A DNA stretch of 39,651 nt. Source: CAZRIT01 sp964600225. GTDB taxonomy: Bacteria; Bacillota; Clostridia; Christensenellales; CAG-138. Below the pieces are notes generated by a model. The model worked only from the letters and a program-made list of their open reading frames with translations, was not told the DNA's origin and did not search any database. Shown piece after piece: positions 24,623 through 33,500 of this stretch (position 1 is the stretch's first letter; each line of letters begins with the position of its first letter). The position numbers and the translations under genes are program-made. The stretch is from positions 1 to 39,651 of the forward strand of contig CAZRIT010000010.1 of the NCBI GenBank assembly GCA_964600225.1, in the 5' to 3' direction.

Positions 24623-24666
24623 CGGGGGGCCGTAAGGGGGAAATCGGAATCCCCCTCGGCCCCCCG
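24623..24666. repeat. very GC-rich isolated hairpin
   Basis: CGGGGGGCCG (24623-24632) pairs with CGGCCCCCCG (24657-24666), and an inner GGGGGA/TCCCCC stem closes an 8-nt loop. No U-run follows. It lies between two palindromic-element copies. Confidence 0.7.
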
Positions 24667-24783
24667 ATGCTCGCCGCGTCCGCTGCGGCGGGACAGATCC
24701 TTCGGCTTCGCTCAGGATGACAAAAACAACGGTGTCATTCCGAACAGTGCAGCACGGATGGCATGCCGTTCTTTTCGGCTGCG

Positions 24784-25366
24784 CTACGCCAGCTTGCGCC
24801 CCATCAGCGCACCCATGACCGAGGCCATCATCAGCCCCCGCGTCCGGCCGCCGAAATCACCCAGGCAAGGAGGTCAACGATGTTGGTATTGAACTCCGTA
24901 TCCATCTTGATGCAATTGGAGTAGAATTTCAGTTCGGGCGAGTACGGCAGCGTTTCCGTGGCGGCAACGCCCGGCACCACGGTATCGACCGCCTGCATGC
25001 GTCGGAGTAGCCAGTCCCCTCTGCCTTTTCGTCCGCGCCGAATTCCGGGTAGATTCTGTCCACATAATCGATGGCCTCCTGCACGGCGTCCGCACCGATG
25101 AGCATGGGCAGATCGCCGCCGACCTCGCTGCTGAGCGACAGCTTGCCGTCGGAAAACGCGCCCGCGCCCGAATAGCCCGTGGTGATGTGGCAATAGGGCT
25201 TGCAGTTGACGCATTGACCCGGCTTGCCCTTGGGGCACGCGCGGCGCTCCACCGCCTTGCCTTTTTCGACAATAACGATGCGTTTTTTGCTGTTCAGCCG
25301 CAGCATCTCCGACGCGGTGAAGTTCCCCGCGGGGCCCGATCCGATGATGACGACGTCGACTTTCGT
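24784..25366 (-). pseudogene. remnant of an FAD-dependent dehydrogenase
   Basis: Three pieces of one flavoprotein family (NAD(FAD)-utilizing dehydrogenases, about 450-480 residues when intact) remain. Piece 1 reads VDVVIIGSGPAGNF, then CVNCKPYCHITTGYSGAGAFSDGK, up to YPEFGADEK. Piece 2, in another frame, is the C-terminal ELKFYSNCIKMDTEF. Piece 3, in a further frame, is GDFGGRTRGLMMASVMGALMG to a TAG at 24786-24784. Roughly the middle half is deleted. At the 5' end the expected ATG reads ACG (25366-25364), so the start codon is lost as well. Loss is recent enough for the motifs to be intact. It follows murI by 6 bp. Confidence 0.85.
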
Positions 25367-25372
25367 CGATGA

Positions 25373-26158
25373 TTACCCCTGCTTTCCGTTGTAAAACAGC
25401 AGCTCGAACATGGGCCGATAGACCGCGTCGTCGCCGCTTGTGATAAAGGTGATCTCTCCGCCGCCCGCGGCGTGCTCCAGCCCGTTTGCCGAAAGCACGC
25501 GGCTTAGCTGCCTGGCCGTGGCGTCGTTGCCATCGTATATGCGGCACGCCCCGTTTAGCCGCATGGCGGCGTAGCGCGCAATGGCGTCGCGGATGAATAT
25601 ATAGTGCGTGCAGCCGAGCACGATGCCGTCGATGACGATGTCGGCGTACGGCCCGAGGTACTCGTCCAGCAAATCATCGTAGGCGTCGGCGGCAAACACG
25701 CCCTGCTCGATGCGCGCGGCCAACGCGGGGCACGGCACGTTGATTACGCGCGACGGGTCGGGCATGCGGCTTTGCAGCCGCAGGTAGCGATCCATGCGCG
25801 TGGTGGCAAGCGTGGCCATCATCAGCACCTTGCCGTCGCCCTCCGCCTCGCACGCGGGCTTGATGGCGGGCTCCACGCTCACCACGGGCACGTCCAGCAG
25901 CTCGCGGATGGTGCGGATGCAGGTGGCCGTGGCGGTATTGCACGCAACCACAATGGCCTTGACGCCGCGCCTGATCAGCTCGTGCGCGCAATGCAGGGTC
26001 AATTCCGTAATCTCCGCCTCGGTGCGGTTGCCGTACGGGGCGTTTTGGTTATCGCCGTAGAATATAAAATCCTCGTTGGGCAGCAGCCGAGCGGCCGACA
26101 TGAGCACGCTGATGCCGCCAAGGCCCGAATCGAACATGCCGATGGGGCGATTATCCAT
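25373..26158 (-). CDS. murI: glutamate racemase
   Basis: 261 residues. FDSGLGG (residues 9-15), the catalytic CNTAT (Cys near 73) and the second catalytic LGCTHY (Cys near 185) are all present, as is YGDNQNAPYG. It makes D-glutamate for peptidoglycan. The start at 26158 follows AAAGGGGGAG and matches the family N-terminus. It has its own consensus promoter; the dead flavoprotein gene was its downstream partner. Confidence 0.96.
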   Translation of the reverse strand: MDNRPIGMFDSGLGGISVLMSAARLLPNEDFIFYGDNQNAPYGNRTEAEITELTLHCAHELIRRGVKAIVVACNTATATCIRTIRELLDVPVVSVEPAIKPACEAEGDGKVLMMATLATTRMDRYLRLQSRMPDPSRVINVPCPALAARIEQGVFAADAYDDLLDEYLGPYADIVIDGIVLGCTHYIFIRDAIARYAAMRLNGACRIYDGNDATARQLSRVLSANGLEHAAGGGEITFITSGDDAVYRPMFELLFYNGKQG

Positions 26159-26186
26159 GCGCTTCTCCCCCTTTGCCAATTTGATT

Positions 26187-26215
26187 ATTATACCGAAAAG
26201 CGAGGCATTGCGCAA
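26187..26215 (-). promoter_or_regulatory. murI promoter
   Basis: On the minus strand TTGCGC (26215-26210), 17-bp spacer, perfect TATAAT (26192-26187). The -10 to ATG distance is 28 nt with an SD in between: a conventional leader. Confidence 0.8.
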
Positions 26216-26254
26216 CCGCACGCGCTGCATAGCGGCTTTATCTGCCGCCAAAAG

Positions 26255-26280
26255 CGAAAAAGAGCGGCATCAAGCCGCCC
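26255..26280 (-). terminator. terminator of the 4-TM membrane protein gene
   Basis: A 7-bp stem GGGCGGC/GCCGCTC (one G-U pair, 26262-26280) followed on the minus strand by a CTTTTT run. It lies 17 bp after the stop codon. Confidence 0.8.
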
Positions 26281-26297
26281 TTTGCAATGCATTACCA

Positions 26298-26843
26298 CTA
26301 CCGCTGCCAAGCCTTCTTGGGCTGCGGCGCTTCCACCACGGGATGCGTCCTTTGATAGCGGCGGTATAGCAGCCATGCGCTGGTTACGCCAATGCACAGC
26401 GGCACCAGCGCAAACATGCAGTAAAACGTCAGGAAAAACGCGCGCGTTTCCGCGTCCACGCCGACGCACACGCCAATCAGCAGCACCAGCCCGTATACCA
26501 CCAGCCACAGGTAGGTGCAGGGAATCAGCCGTTTATCCTTGAACACAAAGAAGAAGCTGCAGCAGATGAGCGTGGCAAACGCCGATGGAACGACGCTTTC
26601 CACCACGCTGACCAGCCAGGTGGGCAAGTGCTCCGCCAGCTTGAAATCCAGCCACTCGTTGAGCAGCATAAAACACAGCACATACACGGCCACAAACAGT
26701 ACCGACAGCGAAAACGTGTTGACCATCAATGTGCTTTTGACCTTGCCGTTCTTTGTAAACAGGAATATGTTCCAGAATTCGTCCGCGCGTTCCTTGCGCC
26801 GCGCGGCCCGTTCCTCCTCGGTGAGTGGACGCTTTTGTTCCAT
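26298..26843 (-). CDS. uncharacterised four-helix membrane protein
   Basis: 181 residues. A charged N-terminus (EEERAARRKERADEFWNIF) is followed by about four membrane helices (about 42-65, 80-98, 108-127, 137-160) and a Pro-rich basic tail. I recognise no family. The start at 26843 follows AAAGGAG. It lies downstream of the ABC transporter operon, behind a hairpin, so it may be partly read through from it. No sequence feature ties it to transport. Confidence 0.7.
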   Translation of the reverse strand: MEQKRPLTEEERAARRKERADEFWNIFLFTKNGKVKSTLMVNTFSLSVLFVAVYVLCFMLLNEWLDFKLAEHLPTWLVSVVESVVPSAFATLICCSFFFVFKDKRLIPCTYLWLVVYGLVLLIGVCVGVDAETRAFFLTFYCMFALVPLCIGVTSAWLLYRRYQRTHPVVEAPQPKKAWQR

Positions 26844-26907
26844 GGCTTCTCCTTTGCAAGGCAACCCCGATCAAACGGGGAATATCTATCCCTTGCCTGT
26901 AAAATAT

Positions 26908-26964
26908 GCGGGGGCGGACGGCCAAGCCGCTCGCCCCTGCATGCGCTGATTCAAAACGAATCAG
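26908..26964 (-). terminator. double hairpin at the end of the ABC transporter operon
   Basis: First a 7-bp hairpin (CTGATTC/GAATCAG, 26946-26964) overlaps the stop codon of the binding-protein gene. Then a longer interrupted hairpin (26908-26940, GGGGCG/CGCCCC and CGGC/GCCG arms) is followed on the minus strand by ATATTTT. The T-run is weak, so termination may be incomplete or the structures may protect the mRNA 3' end. Confidence 0.6.
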
Positions 26965-28217
26965 GTGGTGTACTTGCTCCTGTTGAGCCAGAAGGTCCAG
27001 AAGTCCTGCGCATCCAGATAGATCCTGTAAATATCCGCGATGGGCGGGACGATGGCGCCGCTTTCCGCGATGCTGAAGGGGTTGCCCTCATAGGTGTAGG
27101 AGTTGCGCACCGACCAGTTTCCCTCCTTCATCTGGGTGGCCAGGCCCGCGCTCTGGCCGTCCACGCCGCCAAGCAGATAGCGGATGAACAGGCGCGCGCC
27201 CGCGGGATTATCGGAATTGCTGACCATGTAGAGGTAGTTGACGTTGAGCATGTTGATGTACGGATCCACGTCTACAACCCAGGAAATGTTGTAGTCGTTC
27301 TCGTCACGGTTGACGATCTTGCCGCCCGAGGCCAGGCCCAGCGTGGGCTTGTGGCCCTTTTCCTTGGTGGCTTCATGCACGCCGCGGACGATGTTATCGC
27401 CGTCGCCGTCGAACGTCATCTTGAGCTGGGACAGCCGATACAGCCACTCGTAACCCGCATTGTTGGCTTCAAAGCCAAGCTCGGAGGCGTCGTAGGTATA
27501 CTCGATCTCCTTGCCGTACTTGTTTTTGTACGCCGCGGCCATCTGATCGGCGTTCTGGATGAACGTGCAGAACAGCGCCAGATAGGTGGTTTCCTCGCCG
27601 ATGTTCTTGCAGATGATATCGTAGATCTGCTCGCCGTTGGCATCCGTCTCCACAAAATCCCATACGTTGGTCACAGGGCAGCCATCGGGGAATTCGGCGG
27701 TGTTGTAATACCAGAACGAGAGGCCCGTGTAGAACGGCATGCCGTAGGTCAGCAGGCTCTGATCGAACACATCCTCGCAGATATCGCGCGGATAGAAGGT
27801 CTCCAGGTATCCCTCGGGGAAGAACTCATAGTACAGCGCGCCGTTGGTATCGCTGCACTGCAGCACGTCGGCGTTGTAGTTGCCCGTCTGCGCCTCGATG
27901 CGAATCTTATCCTTGGCTTCCTCCTGATCCAGGTCATACGCCTCCGCCTTCAGCTCGGGATAGTCCTTCATGAACGCCGTGGCAATCTTGGCAAGGCGGC
28001 TGGACGAACCGTAGACGGTAATGATGCCGCCCTCGGCCTTGGCCATCTCGTACAGTTCGGCGTCGGTCTTGTCGCTCCAGTCATCGTAGACCGGGCCCGT
28101 AAACAGCTCGGCTTCCTCGGAAGCGCCGTTTCCGTTGGGTTCGCTCTTGCCTTGGCAGCCCGCAAACACGGTGGCAACCATCAGGACAACAAGCAACAGG
28201 GCCAATCCTTTTTTCAT
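26961..28217 (-). CDS. ABC transporter substrate-binding lipoprotein (Fbp/Afu-like)
   Basis: 418 residues with a lipoprotein signal: a hydrophobic stretch at 5-19, lipobox VFAGC and lipidated Cys21. The mature part is a type II periplasmic-binding-protein fold of the extracellular solute-binding family (SBP_bac_6-like), with IITVYGSSSR near 65. Relatives bind ferric iron, aminoethylphosphonate, polyamines or hexose phosphates (AfuA). The ligand cannot be decided here. It is the last gene of a permease-ATPase-binding protein operon. The SD is AGAGAGGGGAAA. Confidence 0.88.
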   Translation of the reverse strand: MKKGLALLLVVLMVATVFAGCQGKSEPNGNGASEEAELFTGPVYDDWSDKTDAELYEMAKAEGGIITVYGSSSRLAKIATAFMKDYPELKAEAYDLDQEEAKDKIRIEAQTGNYNADVLQCSDTNGALYYEFFPEGYLETFYPRDICEDVFDQSLLTYGMPFYTGLSFWYYNTAEFPDGCPVTNVWDFVETDANGEQIYDIICKNIGEETTYLALFCTFIQNADQMAAAYKNKYGKEIEYTYDASELGFEANNAGYEWLYRLSQLKMTFDGDGDNIVRGVHEATKEKGHKPTLGLASGGKIVNRDENDYNISWVVDVDPYINMLNVNYLYMVSNSDNPAGARLFIRYLLGGVDGQSAGLATQMKEGNWSVRNSYTYEGNPFSIAESGAIVPPIADIYRIYLDAQDFWTFWLNRSKYTT

Positions 28218-28254
28218 TTGCGTTTCCCCTCTCTTTATTTTCGGCGACCTCGCG

Positions 28255-29373
28255 TCAGATCGCGCGTTTGATCAAGTTCTCGCTCTCTTCATCATACACG
28301 TTTAGCTTGTTCGGGTCAATCTTGAGCCATACGGTTTCGTTGATTTCGTAGTGCTCCAGACCGATCTGCTTGCTGAGGAACTCCACGCCGCCGACGGTGA
28401 GCGTCACCAGCGTTTCGCTGCCCGCAGGCTGCGAGGCGTACACGGTGGCCTCGATGGCGCCATCGGTACCCTTGTCGACAATGTGCACCTGCTCGGGGCG
28501 CAGACCGAACACCACCGGGAACTCGCCCGAAGGCGTGGTGTTGGCTGTCATATCCTTCTTATCATAAGCAAACGTGCCCAGCGAGCAGTTGGCCGTCAGC
28601 TTGCTGCCGTCGAAGGACGCCTTGCCGGGCAGGAAGTTGATGCGGGGGTTGCCGATGAAGTCCGCGCCCGTGAGGTTGGCGGGGTTCATGTACATATCCA
28701 TCGGGCAATCCACCTGGGAGATGATGCCCTCGCCAAACAGCGCAATCTTGGTGGACATGGTCAGCGCCTCGACCTGATCGTGGGTAACGTAGATGATGGT
28801 GGCGCCGATATCCCTGTGCAGACGCTTGAGCTCGGAGCGCATGTCGATACGCAGCTTGGCGTCGAGGTTGCTGAGGGGTTCATCCAGCAGCAGCAGCTTG
28901 GGCTCCGATGCAATGGCGCGCGCGATGGCGACACGCTGCTGCTGGCCGCCCGACAGCTCGTTGGGGTAGCGCTTGGCGAACTCGCCGATGCGCATCAGCT
29001 CCAGCGCCTTGGTCACCTTGGAGTGAATCTCGTCATGCTTGAGCTTTTTGATCTTGAGCCCGAACGCGACGTTGTCGTACACGGTCATGTGGGGCCACAG
29101 CGCATAGCTTTGGAACACCAGGTTCAGGCCGCGCTTGCTGGGCTCCTCGTAGTAGGCGATCTCCGCGTCGATCACGGTGCGGTCGTCCATCAAGAGTTTG
29201 CCGTTTTGGGGCTTTTCCAGGCCCGATACCACGCGCAGCGTCGTTGTTTTGCCGCAGCCCGAGGGCCCCAGCAGGGTCATGAAATCGCCATCCTCAATCA
29301 CCAGATTGATGTCTTTCAAAACATGGTTATCGCCAAAGAACTTGTCGATATGTTGCAATTCGATTCTGCTCAT
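28255..29373 (-). CDS. ABC transporter ATP-binding protein (FbpC/PotA/MalK type)
   Basis: 372 residues. Walker A is GPSGCGKTTT near 37, the signature LSGGQQQRVA near 140, and Walker B LLLLDEPLSNLD near 160. The switch His is in VTHD near 200, and a C-terminal TOBE domain (about 285-360) begins at GLRPEQVHI. It powers the importer with the fused permease upstream. The SD is AAAGGAAA. Confidence 0.95.
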   Translation of the reverse strand: MSRIELQHIDKFFGDNHVLKDINLVIEDGDFMTLLGPSGCGKTTTLRVVSGLEKPQNGKLLMDDRTVIDAEIAYYEEPSKRGLNLVFQSYALWPHMTVYDNVAFGLKIKKLKHDEIHSKVTKALELMRIGEFAKRYPNELSGGQQQRVAIARAIASEPKLLLLDEPLSNLDAKLRIDMRSELKRLHRDIGATIIYVTHDQVEALTMSTKIALFGEGIISQVDCPMDMYMNPANLTGADFIGNPRINFLPGKASFDGSKLTANCSLGTFAYDKKDMTANTTPSGEFPVVFGLRPEQVHIVDKGTDGAIEATVYASQPAGSETLVTLTVGGVEFLSKQIGLEHYEINETVWLKIDPNKLNVYDEESENLIKRAI

Positions 29374-29416
29374 AATGATTTCCTTTCTGTCATCCTATCT
29401 CAATTGTGGTCAACGC

Positions 29417-31240
29417 TTAACCCCAGCTCTTGCCGATATCGGCGCCGAAGAAGCGGTTGGCAATCCAGTAGCTCAAAAGCACGAACGCAAGCACGCACAC
29501 CGATATCGCGGACGACATCTGCGGCAGCACCTCACGCGAATACTGGAACGCCAGGTAGGACAGCGTCCTGTTCTTCGGGGTAACGAGCATGATGATCAAG
29601 TCGAGCTCTTTGGCGATGGAGATAAACACCAGCATAAAGCCTGAAATAAAGCCCTGCTTTGCCAAAGGAATGACAACGGAACGGAGCCTACGCCAGAACG
29701 ATGCGCCCGCAATATCCGCCGCCTCCTCCAGCTCCACGCTGATTTGCATCATGTTGGCCGTGCCGGCGCGCGATGCAAACGGGAAGTGCTTGACGACCGA
29801 TACCAATACAAGGATGGCAAACGTGCCGTACAGCGACGGGATCAGCCCAAAGAAACGCGGTACGCTCCACATCGACAGGTAGATGGCCGCAAACGCCACG
29901 CCCGGCATGAGGTAGGGAATGAACACCATCTGTTCAGTCAGCTTGCCGTACCAGTGGCCGCGGCCGCGGGAACTGATGTAGCCGAGGAACTGGCCGCAAA
30001 ACGCCGTGATGATGGAGGAAATGACCGTCAGCTTGATGGTGTTGCCCAGCGCTGCGGTAAACTCCGGATTGCGGAAGATGCCCGGGTAATTGATGGTCTC
30101 GCTGGCAAGATCCACCTTGCCAATCCAGTTATACAGCGTCAGGTTGGAGAGCTGATAGCCCTGCGCGGTGCTCTTTTGGAACGTTTCCATAATCAGGAAG
30201 AATATGGGCATGACGCACGCAACCAGCAGGAACAGCCCCAGGAATACAAACAGTGGATACTTGGCCTTGCCCAACGGCATCGGCGTGTGCTTGGTGCCCT
30301 TGCCGCCGAGCGTTTCATAGGATTTGCGCGTGCCGAGCAGACGCTGGTTGGCAAATATCGTGCCCGACGCCAGTATAATCAATAGCAGCGCCATGACGTA
30401 GCCCGCGCCGCGCGGATCGCTTTCGATATAGATACGCATGCTGGTGGCGAGCGTAAAGTAGCCGATGCGCGTGCCAAGCTGCGCCGCCACGCCATAGGAG
30501 CCTATGGACTTGGACAACGTCATGATGGTGGCCGACAGCACCGCGGGCATGACCAGCGGCAGCGTGATGCTTTTGAGAATCTGCACCGTGCTGGCGCCCT
30601 GGATTTCGCCCATCTCCTCCAGCTCGCTGTTGACGGAGCGGAGGGAGCTGGACACCATGATGTAGGTAAAGGCGTAGTAATGCAAGACCATGACGCACAC
30701 GATGGCGAACGGGCCGTAGGCCAGCCAGTCCGGCACCGGCACGCCGAGCGCATATAACAGGCCTGGATACCCGCCTCTCTCGTTTCGGAAAATGGTCAGC
30801 CAGCTGATTGCCTTACACCACGAAGGAATCATGTAAGGCACGATGATGGCAAACGTCAGGAACTTTTTGCCGGGCAGGTCGCTGCGGATCATCAGCCACG
30901 CAAGCACCGCGCCCAGCGGTACGGAGATGAGCGCCACGAAGACCGCCACGGTGAGGGAGTTCTTCAACGGCCCCCAAAACGCTGCGGCGGACAGCTTGCC
31001 CGTCAAAACAAACTGCCAGTAGTAAAGCGTAAAGTCGCCGACATTGCCGTCGACACGCCTCAACTCGCTGCGCGCAAGGGTAAAGGTATTCTGTACAATT
31101 TGCAGCAGCGGGACGATGATGAGGAAGAACAGCACAAGCAGGGAAATCAGAACGATCATGTTGAAGGGATTGCCGATGACATTCATGATCTGGTTCTTTA
31201 GCCGTTTCCTCCCGATGGAACCTCCTTGGGGGTTACTCAC
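29417..31240 (-). CDS. ABC transporter permease with two fused membrane domains (FbpB-type)
   Basis: About 607 residues, roughly twelve membrane helices in two homologous binding-protein-dependent transport domains. The EAA-type coupling loops can be seen (LEEMGEIQGAS near 230; LEEAADIAGAS near 525). One chain therefore replaces the usual permease dimer. I take GTG at 31240 as the start, since AGAGGTG lies 5 nt before it; the in-frame upstream extension looks non-coding. It is the first gene of the operon, about 180 nt after the consensus promoter. Confidence 0.92.
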   Translation of the reverse strand: MSNPQGGSIGRKRLKNQIMNVIGNPFNMIVLISLLVLFFLIIVPLLQIVQNTFTLARSELRRVDGNVGDFTLYYWQFVLTGKLSAAAFWGPLKNSLTVAVFVALISVPLGAVLAWLMIRSDLPGKKFLTFAIIVPYMIPSWCKAISWLTIFRNERGGYPGLLYALGVPVPDWLAYGPFAIVCVMVLHYYAFTYIMVSSSLRSVNSELEEMGEIQGASTVQILKSITLPLVMPAVLSATIMTLSKSIGSYGVAAQLGTRIGYFTLATSMRIYIESDPRGAGYVMALLLIILASGTIFANQRLLGTRKSYETLGGKGTKHTPMPLGKAKYPLFVFLGLFLLVACVMPIFFLIMETFQKSTAQGYQLSNLTLYNWIGKVDLASETINYPGIFRNPEFTAALGNTIKLTVISSIITAFCGQFLGYISSRGRGHWYGKLTEQMVFIPYLMPGVAFAAIYLSMWSVPRFFGLIPSLYGTFAILVLVSVVKHFPFASRAGTANMMQISVELEEAADIAGASFWRRLRSVVIPLAKQGFISGFMLVFISIAKELDLIIMLVTPKNRTLSYLAFQYSREVLPQMSSAISVCVLAFVLLSYWIANRFFGADIGKSWG

Positions 31241-31391
31241 ACAAACACCTCTTTCATCAAGAATGGTATAGCGACATGTCGCCCGCCGTGACGGAACAGA
31301 ACGGAGCAGCTTGGACAGCATAGCGGCGAACGGCAAATTGGATACGAAAGGCCGACAGGGAATGCGCTGTCAAATGACATTGATGACATTC

Positions 31392-31407
31392 ACGCAACCG
31401 TTTGCGT
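31392..31407. promoter_or_regulatory. LacI/PurR-type operator downstream of the ABC promoter
   Basis: A 16-bp near-perfect palindrome with arms ACGCAA and TTGCGT around CCGT. It fits the E. coli PurR consensus ANGCAANCGNTTNCNT at every fixed position. With transcription starting near 31418 it spans about +12 to +27, a typical repressing position. It differs from a CcpA cre site at two symmetrical positions. No LacI-family gene is in the window. Confidence 0.6.
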
Positions 31408-31424
31408 TATTATGTAGTATTTAT

Positions 31425-31453
31425 ATTATATAGATGGCTCGCGGAATTGTCAA
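31425..31453 (-). promoter_or_regulatory. consensus promoter of the ABC transporter operon
   Basis: On the minus strand perfect TTGACA (31453-31448), 17-bp spacer, perfect TATAAT (31430-31425). The leader to the GTG start is about 178 nt and contains the operator plus TGTCAT direct repeats near 31365-31390. The remainder of the gap, 31454-31702, holds nothing I can assign. Confidence 0.9.
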
Positions 31454-31702
31454 TTGTTCTTTTTCATTTTTTCCGCCACTCATTCCTTCTGTATGCGCAC
31501 GCGCACACATTCATGCAAACACGCGTGATATATGCATTATATGCACAAAATATGCCATAATCTGCCGAAATATTCGCATAAAAATGAGTCTTTTACGGCG
31601 CGCGTTTTTGCCCCGCATCCGCATCGGCAGCGGTCGGTCGCGCCGCGTATGACAGCCCATTCCGCATCGGTTTCCGCATCAAAAATACGGACACGTTTGC
31701 GC

Positions 31703-32659
31703 TCAAACTGTTTCGTTGTAACAAATACGCCCGTCTGGCTCGATGCATAACCGCACGACGCTGTGCAGCCGCGGCGGGTGCTTCTTGGTGCCCACAGCAT
31801 CGGTAAACAGGAGCTTTTCGGCATAGCGCTCCAACAGCTGCACCGATTCCTCGTGCGGGCGCACCGCCTTTTGATAGTTATCGGAAACCGAAACGACGGC
31901 GTACGTCGGGCAAAGCTTTTGCAGATACGCCTCCGAAACGGCATTTTTGCATGCATGGTGCGGAACCTTGAGAATATCGGCCTTTTCCAGCGGCAACGCC
32001 TCCAAATAGCAGCCGTACGAATCGCCCGGCAGGTCGATGCGCCTGCCCGCATAGCCAAGCGACAGGCGGAGGCTCGAGCGGTTGACGGCGCGGTTTTCCT
32101 GCACAAACGCCATGGCCGCCTCATCGGGCGCGCCCGCCAAAATGGCGTCCTGCGCGCGTTTCAGCGCCTCGCACAGGGTTGCGTCGCCGCAAGCCGCGTC
32201 CAGCGTCAACCGATCCGTGAGCTGCCGCCGCATGGGCGCGGTGATCTCCTTCAGCACCGTTCCGCAGTTGCGCATACGTTTGCACTCGGTGCATAGAAAC
32301 CGCAGCATATCGGCCAGGCCCCTAGCGGGCTTTTCGGCATAGACGGCGATATCGTCAGGGTTTATGGATGGATCGGGCAGATAGTTGCACCAGCATTCCC
32401 GCACCGAAACGGCCGACAGCACCGCGCTCAGCCCGCGGATATGGTCGCTGTGCAGGTGCGTCAAAACCAGCAGGTCGAGCGCCTCCACGCCTTCGCGCTT
32501 TAAAAAATCGGCGGCGGTGATGCGGCAGCTTTCGGCGCTCGCCTCGCCCACGGTATCGTTGCCGCAGTCGACGAGCATGGCAAAGGGCTCCCCCTCGCCC
32601 TGCTGACGAATCAGGATTGCGTCGCCGTAGCCCACGTTGATAAAATCGATACAGAGCAA
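31703..32659 (-). CDS. metallo-beta-lactamase-fold hydrolase (ComEC C-terminal-like)
   Basis: 318 residues. The metal-binding THLHSDH motif is near residue 66, with further ligands DCG near 31, the GDSYG strand near 208 and PHHA near 230. The arrangement resembles the MBL domain of ComEC, but no membrane domain is present. It is probably a cytoplasmic nuclease or phosphodiesterase; the substrate is unknown. The start is TTG at 32659, chosen because GGGAGGG lies about 8 nt before it, inside the end of dapF. There is no plausible ATG. dapF ends 4 bp upstream, so the two are coupled. Confidence 0.85.
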   Translation of the reverse strand: MLCIDFINVGYGDAILIRQQGEGEPFAMLVDCGNDTVGEASAESCRITAADFLKREGVEALDLLVLTHLHSDHIRGLSAVLSAVSVRECWCNYLPDPSINPDDIAVYAEKPARGLADMLRFLCTECKRMRNCGTVLKEITAPMRRQLTDRLTLDAACGDATLCEALKRAQDAILAGAPDEAAMAFVQENRAVNRSSLRLSLGYAGRRIDLPGDSYGCYLEALPLEKADILKVPHHACKNAVSEAYLQKLCPTYAVVSVSDNYQKAVRPHEESVQLLERYAEKLLFTDAVGTKKHPPRLHSVVRLCIEPDGRICYNETV

Positions 32660-32663
32660 TTCT

Positions 32664-33491
32664 CTATCCCTCCCAATCCCCGCTAAACGCGCAGGCGGCG
32701 GGGCCCGTCATATAGACATGGCCGTCCTCGGCCCAATCGATGTGGATTGTGCCCAGCGCCACCTGCACATCGGCGCTGCGCTCCGTCAAGCCCTCCGCCG
32801 CGCACAGCACAACCGCGCTGCTTGCGCCCGTGCCGCACGCCAATGTCGGCCCGCAGCCACGCTCAAACGTGCGCATTTGGATATGCGTGCGGTCGATGAT
32901 ATGCACAAAGTTGACGTTGGTGCGCTGCGGAAACTGCGCCGCGCGCTCGATCTTTCCGCCCATGTCCATCCATTTGGGGTCGGTCGGATCGTCCACAAAC
33001 ACGATCGTATGCGGCACGCCGATGCGCGCGGACGAATACCGAAGCGACACGCCGTCCATTTCCATCGTGCGGCCGATGCACATGCCCGTGCCCGTGGTGG
33101 GCACCTCGCCGCTTTGGAGCAGCGGCCTGCCCATATCGACCGTCACGGCGGTGACGACCCCGTCTTCCACCGTTAGTCTTGGATGCATCACGCCCGCCGG
33201 CGTTTCCACGGAAAATGCTTCCGCGCGAACAATGCCCGCTTCATATACATATTTGGCAAAGGCGCGGATGCCGTTGCCGCACATCTCCGCCTCGGAGCCG
33301 TCGGCATTGATGATGCGCATGCGGATATCCGCCACGTTGCTCACGCATACCAGCAGCAGCCCGTCGGCGCCCACGCCCGTGCGGCGCGCGCAGACGGCGG
33401 GCGCCATGGCGCAAAAATCGGTATCGCCCGCTTCCCTTGCGTCAAACAGCACAAAATCGTTGCCCAGCCCGTGTACCTTTGTAAATCGCAT
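32664..33491 (-). CDS. dapF: diaminopimelate epimerase
   Basis: 275 residues. The two catalytic Cys lie in MCGNGIRAFAKY (near 71) and LACGTGASS (near 220), and HGLGNDFV is at 7-14. It converts LL- to meso-diaminopimelate for lysine and peptidoglycan synthesis. The SD is GGGTAGGGG. It lies 9 bp after the ModE-like gene and is followed by the MBL gene, forming a minus-strand operon. Confidence 0.97.
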   Translation of the reverse strand: MRFTKVHGLGNDFVLFDAREAGDTDFCAMAPAVCARRTGVGADGLLLVCVSNVADIRMRIINADGSEAEMCGNGIRAFAKYVYEAGIVRAEAFSVETPAGVMHPRLTVEDGVVTAVTVDMGRPLLQSGEVPTTGTGMCIGRTMEMDGVSLRYSSARIGVPHTIVFVDDPTDPKWMDMGGKIERAAQFPQRTNVNFVHIIDRTHIQMRTFERGCGPTLACGTGASSAVVLCAAEGLTERSADVQVALGTIHIDWAEDGHVYMTGPAACAFSGDWEG

Positions 33492-33500
33492 ATCCTACCC

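Noticed and set aside
31392..31407. CcpA cre site
   Set aside because: The palindrome has C and G where cre needs the T and A of TG...CA; it fits the PurR/LacI pattern instead.
31454..31702. Possible small gene or coding extension after the MBL gene
   Set aside because: One frame on the minus strand is open (about 55 codons past the MBL stop) but lacks a start with SD and any recognisable motif.
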